From: Epiperipatus broadwayi
Taxonomy: Eukaryota; Onychophora; Udeonychophora; Euonychophora; Peripatidae
Assembly (NCBI GenBank): GCA_028023455.1
Contig: JAQFVV010000207.1
Location: 772,208 to 836,207, forward strand
Length of the DNA stretch: 64,000 bases
Reading direction: 5' to 3'
Below the pieces are notes generated by a model. The model saw nothing but the letters and a program-made list of their open reading frames with translations. It made no database searches and was not told the origin of the DNA. A program made the position numbers and the translations under genes. The stretch's first letter is position 1. Each line of letters begins with the position of its first letter. This document shows positions 60,326 through 64,000 of this stretch, one piece after another.

Positions 60326-61381
60326 TTAGATTTGATCTTTAATGACTGACTCAATTATCTTAATAAGTAATGGGGTCATGGAAATTGGCCGGATACTGTT
60401 AATGTCGTTTAGTGGTTTTTCTTTTTTAATAAAAGACACGAGTGCCACTGGGTAAAGATCTGTTATGTTTCTGTTGCTGGAGGCTAGGTGATCAATCATT
60501 TTTTTAATAATTGGCACAGTGAATTGACTGAGGTGTTTGAGAAGGAAATTTGGGATGCCATGAAGGCCAGGATGAACGCCATCAGGGAGAGATGTTATCT
60601 TCTTTTTGATTTGGATTTCTGTGATGCCATGTTTGCCAGCATCCAACCAGCTGTTTATAGGAGCTTTTTGCATTAATTGGCAGAATTGTTTGCTGATGTG
60701 CTGCATCATTGGAAAGCCAATGAGATTAGTTCCATTAGTATTAATGGATAAAGGAGTGATTTGTTTTTTATTGTATCCCAGTGCCCATCTGAGATAGTCT
60801 CTCATCCAGCAGTGTTGTTGGGCTAAGAAACATTTGGCTCTTCTGATGGATATATATTCTGCAAGGGACTTTTGCTTGATTTTGTAGAGATTTTTAAGGA
60901 AGATAATTTTTTCTGTATTTGTGAAATTTTGCTGTGATGCTTGAAGTTGTATATTAATGTCTGTTAGGTCATTTAGAAGGCCATTAGGTCCTTTTATTTT
61001 CCTGGTGTGGTGATTTAATATGGACTGTAGTATTAAGGAAAACCAGCCCTCCTCAGCAGGAAGGAAAAGGATGTTTATTTTTTGGAAAAGGATGTATGCC
61101 TCAGACACTATCGCTTCGGCCATATTTGATTGGGTGATCATGTGCATGGTTTTACCAGGTCCATCAATAGGTGTAGGGATTGAAATAGGTGTAAGTTGTA
61201 AGATTAGAGCCATATGATCAGAGAAAGCAACAGGGGTCAAGGCTGCATCAAGGTTGAAATGGAGGTCTGGGGTGTAGTAAACCAAATCAATCAGGGACTT
61301 TTTAGTTTTAGTATAGAAAGAGTAGGCTTCAGGAGGGAAGAAGCCCTTTCCACACATTAATCTGCAATTTATTAGATGCAA
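60326..61381 (-). pseudogene. L1/Tx1-like ORF2, endonuclease end to RT start
   Basis: The 351-residue open frame contains the C-terminal end of the endonuclease (SLIDLVYYTPDLHFN, SDHMALIL), a helical linker of about 150 residues (RKIKGPNGLLNDLTDINI, RRAKCFLAQQHCWMRDYL) and the first RT motifs: DGVHPGLHGIPNFLLKHL, LYPVALVSFIKKEKP and the NSIRPISMTPLLIKIIE segment. The ATG at 61381 is internal. A frameshift separates it from the rest of the RT. Confidence 0.8.
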
Positions 61382-61841
61382 AAATCTCTTGTTGAAGTCA
61401 TTGCATGTGGTGTTAAAGTCTCCCAGAAGAATAGTAGGGGAGGTTCTGTTAGCATTGATGGCATTTAGGATATAGATTATTTTTAGATATTGAGGTGTCT
61501 TTGGCTGTATATATATAAGCCATGATGATTGGATAACCCCAATAGTCTATTTCTATGATAATAATATTGGTATCTAAGAATAGAATGCTAAAACTGTATG
61601 GTGATGATAACTTGCTGAGAAGAATATTGACTCCACCTGAAGCAGAATGACCTATGGAAAATTTAGTAAATCCAAGAGCTGAGAGAAGAGATAGTATTTA
61701 ATGATCAGTCTTATGGTGATATTTAGTTTCACCCATAAGAAATATATGAGGGGAGCAGAGTGAGAGCCAGTTTTTAATAGCTAGAACTCTATCAATTGAG
61801 TTGATGCCACGAATGTTAATGCCAGAAATTTTGCAGAACAT
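61330..61841 (-). pseudogene. L1/Tx1-like ORF2 APE endonuclease
   Basis: ORF2 probably begins at the ATG near 61841: MFCKISGINIRGINSID, the N.RGL.S start of APE nucleases. Then come WLSLCSPHIFLMGETK (E of the QET-like motif), HSASGGVNILLS, LLGDFNTTCNDFN (GDFN catalytic motif) and, past 61381, SLIDLVYYTP and SDHMALIL (the SDH catalytic histidine motif, near 61215). At least one stop interrupts the domain. This nuclease nicks the target DNA to prime reverse transcription. Confidence 0.75.
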
Positions 61842-61844
61842 GAT

Positions 61845-62362
61845 AGATTAATCCAAACCGTCCTCGGCAAAGTGTACCAAGTCAATGTGGGACATCTCCA
61901 TGTTAATGAGGTCTGATGTTGTTTGGAACTCAGAATCTTGTGATTGAACTTGTGGATGGATTGGTGATATATTTGTTGGTTGAGGAAATGCACCCATGAA
62001 GTCTTCGATGTCTGATGAAGTAATGCAATCTGAGATTCGTCAGAAGGATCAATGGTATCGATGGTTGTAGGATCCATGGTTTTCCTCTTTTTTTCTATGG
62101 ATTTGTGAAGCTTTATGCTGGATATATCTGAAATTTGTTTGTTAGAGGGTGATGGTGAGTAATGTATCAGATGGGAGCTGTCATCATCAGAACTTGATTT
62201 ATCTGAGCGAATTGATTTTCTTTTAATTTTCTTATTTGTATTTTGGGTATTTGTTGGGTCAGTTTTTTGAGGGTTTTGAAGCTTAATAGTGTTGTTTTCT
62301 TTTTCCTGTTCTTTTGATAAAAGAACTAAATTTTCAAAAATATTGTAAATAATGTCCATCAA
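61845..62362 (-). pseudogene. L1/Tx1-like ORF1 fragment
   Basis: From an ATG at 62362 the frame encodes a polar, Lys/Ser/Asp-rich protein (KKIKRKSIRSDKSSSDDDSS, then IKLHKSIEKKRKTMDP). The sequence near 62040 reads better with a one-base frame change, giving ISDCITSSDIEDFMGAF and then MEMSHIDLVHFAEDGLD before a TAA. That stop lies a few bases before the ORF2 start, a normal bicistronic LINE arrangement. No RRM or zinc knuckle is visible, so its nucleic-acid binding role is inferred from position. Confidence 0.55.
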
Positions 62363-62380
62363 ATAAAAGGTGAGTTGTTG

Positions 62381-62796
62381 TTGTTATGGATACAAATGAC
62401 TGTTAGTAATAACACACAAGTAGACATACAAGTTTGTAGATTACACAATATTTCAAGTAATTACAATCTCATTTATATGTGATTCTTTGAGAACCTAGCT
62501 TATGAATATATTCAGATGTATTTCTTCCAAGAATAGATTTCTATTCTTAGCATAGATATTTAATTAAGCTTAAAATTATTTGGATGTTCAGTAAAATCAT
62601 TAGATTTTATGATTTCACGATTTTTTTTAAATTTCAAATTAAATGTATAAAAATGTACTTCTAATTAAATTTAAGATTAAATAAAAAGTAAATTCTAATT
62701 ACTTTAAGATAATTATATAATCATCATAAAAATTTAAAGAACTATATAGTAATTTTAACAAGATAAAAGTTGTTTATCTTGTAATTAATTTTCTCT
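62381..62796. other. AT-rich DNA between LINE relics
   Basis: No gene or shared repeat was seen. Confidence 0.4.
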
Positions 62797-63475
62797 TCAT
62801 CATCATCATTTTCAATCATTATCAATTCACTACAGGATGAAGTCTTTCCAAGTTTAACAATCCATTGTTTTTTTACACCAACAAACTTTTTTATTTCATC
62901 CATTCTTACTACGTGTGGTCTTATTCTAAATATTTTTAAATCCATATGATGAACCCAATTTTAATCTCTTAATGTTTTCAATGATATTAATGATAATTGT
63001 CTGTTTTGTCATCCAGTGTTTCAATTTCAGTCATTCTAAACATGTATTTTCCCCTATTTTGTTTTACCTTCTGTTAAGCCTTTAAGTGTCACATCTATAG
63101 GTAAGAACTGATGAAACACATTTAATAAAAATCTTTTTTTTTTAAATATATAGGAATATATTCTTACAATATTGAATTTTTTGTAACAAAAGAACATTCA
63201 AATTTAATTCTATGACTAATTTTATCCATTATGTTTTCATCTGTTTTAATAATCTAACCAAGATATTAGTCACTGCTAATTTCTTTTAATTCAAGCTTTT
63301 GAATCGTTTTTATTGTTCTGAAGAAAGTAATTGAATTATTTTAACTTTTTAAGTATTTATCTAACATTCTACTTTTTTTTTCATCTGATAACTCTTGTGA
63401 CATTGTCTGAACTTCTGAAGCATTATTTGTAAAAAGAATTACATCATTTGTGAAATCTAGATGACTTAATTACAG
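62797..63475 (-). mobile_element. RTE-type LINE relic (copy 3), longest but most decayed
   Basis: It begins with an ATC run (62797-62809) followed by ATTATCAATTCACTACAGGA, as in the other two copies, and carries TAAGAACTGATGAAACACAT (63101), matching TAAGAACTGGTAAAACACAT at 5024. It extends farther 5' than the others. The minus strand near 63455-63370 reads HLDFTNDVILFTNNASEV, a decayed F.DD.vLF box in which the first Asp is Asn. Near 63270-63190 YLG.IIKTDENIMDKISHRI matches the YLG region after it. Stops are frequent. Confidence 0.7.
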
Positions 63476-64000
63476 GGTTTGTATAAAGGTCACATGACTG
63501 ACCCTACTGTCAGGGTAGCAAAATTTACAATACATGCTTCATACACATCAACTGCCCATAGATATCAAGCCCCATGTAATTTTGTAGATGAATGATGGTT
63601 CTAATCTCCTGACACTCTCTTGGATTGTCCTAAACTTAGACATGAGTATTTGATGTGGGTTGTTGCTGATGGGATTGTAGATCATCATAATACATCTTAT
63701 TGACCAATAAGTGAAAAGTAAAAAGGTTGAAATGGAGAACTCACCATTGGCAATAGTAGTAATTAGGGTAGAAAGTAATGGCTTTTTACTTGTATAGATG
63801 GAGGCTATAAGATCTCTGTAGCCATGCAGTGAGGAGTAATGGAAAAAATGTGTATCATGATGTTATCAACCCTATGACATAAAAGGCAGACATGGTCTAA
63901 GCATGAGAAATCCCTTCAGAGAAAATGGCATGTAAGTAGAATGCTTAAGTTTATTCTTATTAACAAGTCTAAATATTTTGGTTTCAAATGCCAGCTTCAT
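63476..64000 (-). mobile_element. L1/Tx1-like LINE 3' fragment (copy 4), runs off the window
   Basis: Minus-strand translation from the right edge gives KLAFETKIFRLVNKNKL, aligned with WSLEPKFLNFIIKINL of copy 3. Farther on come TTIANGEFSISTFLLFTY and WSIRC, aligned with the W..KC/RC C-terminal signature of copies 1-3. The zinc motif is decayed to a stop-containing stretch near 63850. The 5' side continues beyond 64000. Confidence 0.6.

Larger units (their letters stand above)
58375..62380 (-). mobile_element. L1/Tx1-like LINE (copy 3), the longest in the window
   Basis: On the minus strand this copy holds the end of ORF1, then ORF2 with an APE-type endonuclease, linker, RT, thumb and C-terminal CCHC region. 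It is about 4 kb and probably lacks only the 5' UTR and the ORF1 start. It is broken by several frameshifts and stops, so it is not active. Three other copies (24.8, 48.4 and 63.5 kb), all also on the minus strand, share its C-terminal half. Confidence 0.85.

Noticed and set aside
1-64000. CRISPR arrays, bacterial operons, ribosome-binding sites
   Set aside because: The content (LINEs, PLEs, a SINE, MITEs, TA repeats) is eukaryotic, and no regularly spaced short identical repeats were seen.

Overview
The window is strongly AT-rich eukaryotic DNA with no recognisable host gene. It looks like intergenic or long-intron sequence from an invertebrate animal. That rests on its content: several non-LTR retrotransposon types (an L1/Tx1-like family, an RTE-type family and a third family of unresolved clade), Penelope-like elements (PLEs) with GIY-YIG endonucleases, a hAT-type MITE, a TA-flanked foldback MITE, a tRNA-derived SINE and many (TA)n and GATA-type simple repeats. 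I cannot name the species or phylum. CpG is scarce in most of the window and denser in the hAT MITE and around 2.2-2.9 kb, which fits a methylated genome with a few younger or protected patches. Layout 0-24 kb: mostly unannotated AT-rich DNA with an RTE 3' relic (4.6 kb), a polar Asn/Gln/Lys/Ser-rich ORF (7.5-8.3 kb) abutting a PLE fragment that keeps the thumb and GIY-YIG regions but lacks the catalytic reverse transcriptase (RT) core (8.3-9.25 kb), a tRNA-like SINE relic (11.7 kb), a short inverted repeat holding a hammerhead-ribozyme-like core (13.0-13.2 kb), a dispersed repeat unit (15.0-15.45 kb) joined directly to a decayed plus-strand LINE (15.45-17.4 kb), and a 0.7-kb palindrome (22.9-23.6 kb). 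Layout 24-45 kb: an L1/Tx1-like fragment (24.8-26.1 kb), a small single-frame ORF with one membrane segment (27.0-27.4 kb), the best-preserved LINE copy (29.7-32.3 kb, minus strand, same family as the 15.45-kb copy), a nested palindrome (33.2-34.0 kb), a hAT MITE with 8-bp target duplications (36.3-36.8 kb), a second RTE 3' end (39.3 kb), a G-poor unidentified block (41.2-44.35 kb) and a complete SINE with poly(A) and 14-bp target duplications (45.4 kb). Layout 45-64 kb: a nested locus in which two PLE copies lie head to head (left arm 46.0-51.2 kb minus, right arm 51.2-53.7 kb plus). The left arm has been opened by a foldback repeat (46.5-47.75 kb, 14-bp target duplication) and an L1/Tx1-like LINE (about 48.4-50.8 kb). 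The right arm has been opened by a nearly perfect foldback MITE (51.50-51.84 kb). Farther right are the longest L1/Tx1-like copy (58.4-62.4 kb, with ORF1 end, APE endonuclease, RT and C-terminal zinc motif), a third RTE relic and a fourth L1/Tx1-like fragment running off the end. The genes present are mobile-element genes. The L1-type machinery would be the natural driver of the poly(A) SINE. The most distinctive feature is the number of separate head-to-head palindromes (13.0, 22.6, 22.9, 27.7, 33.2, 46.5, 51.5 kb and the PLE pair), built from unrelated repeats.
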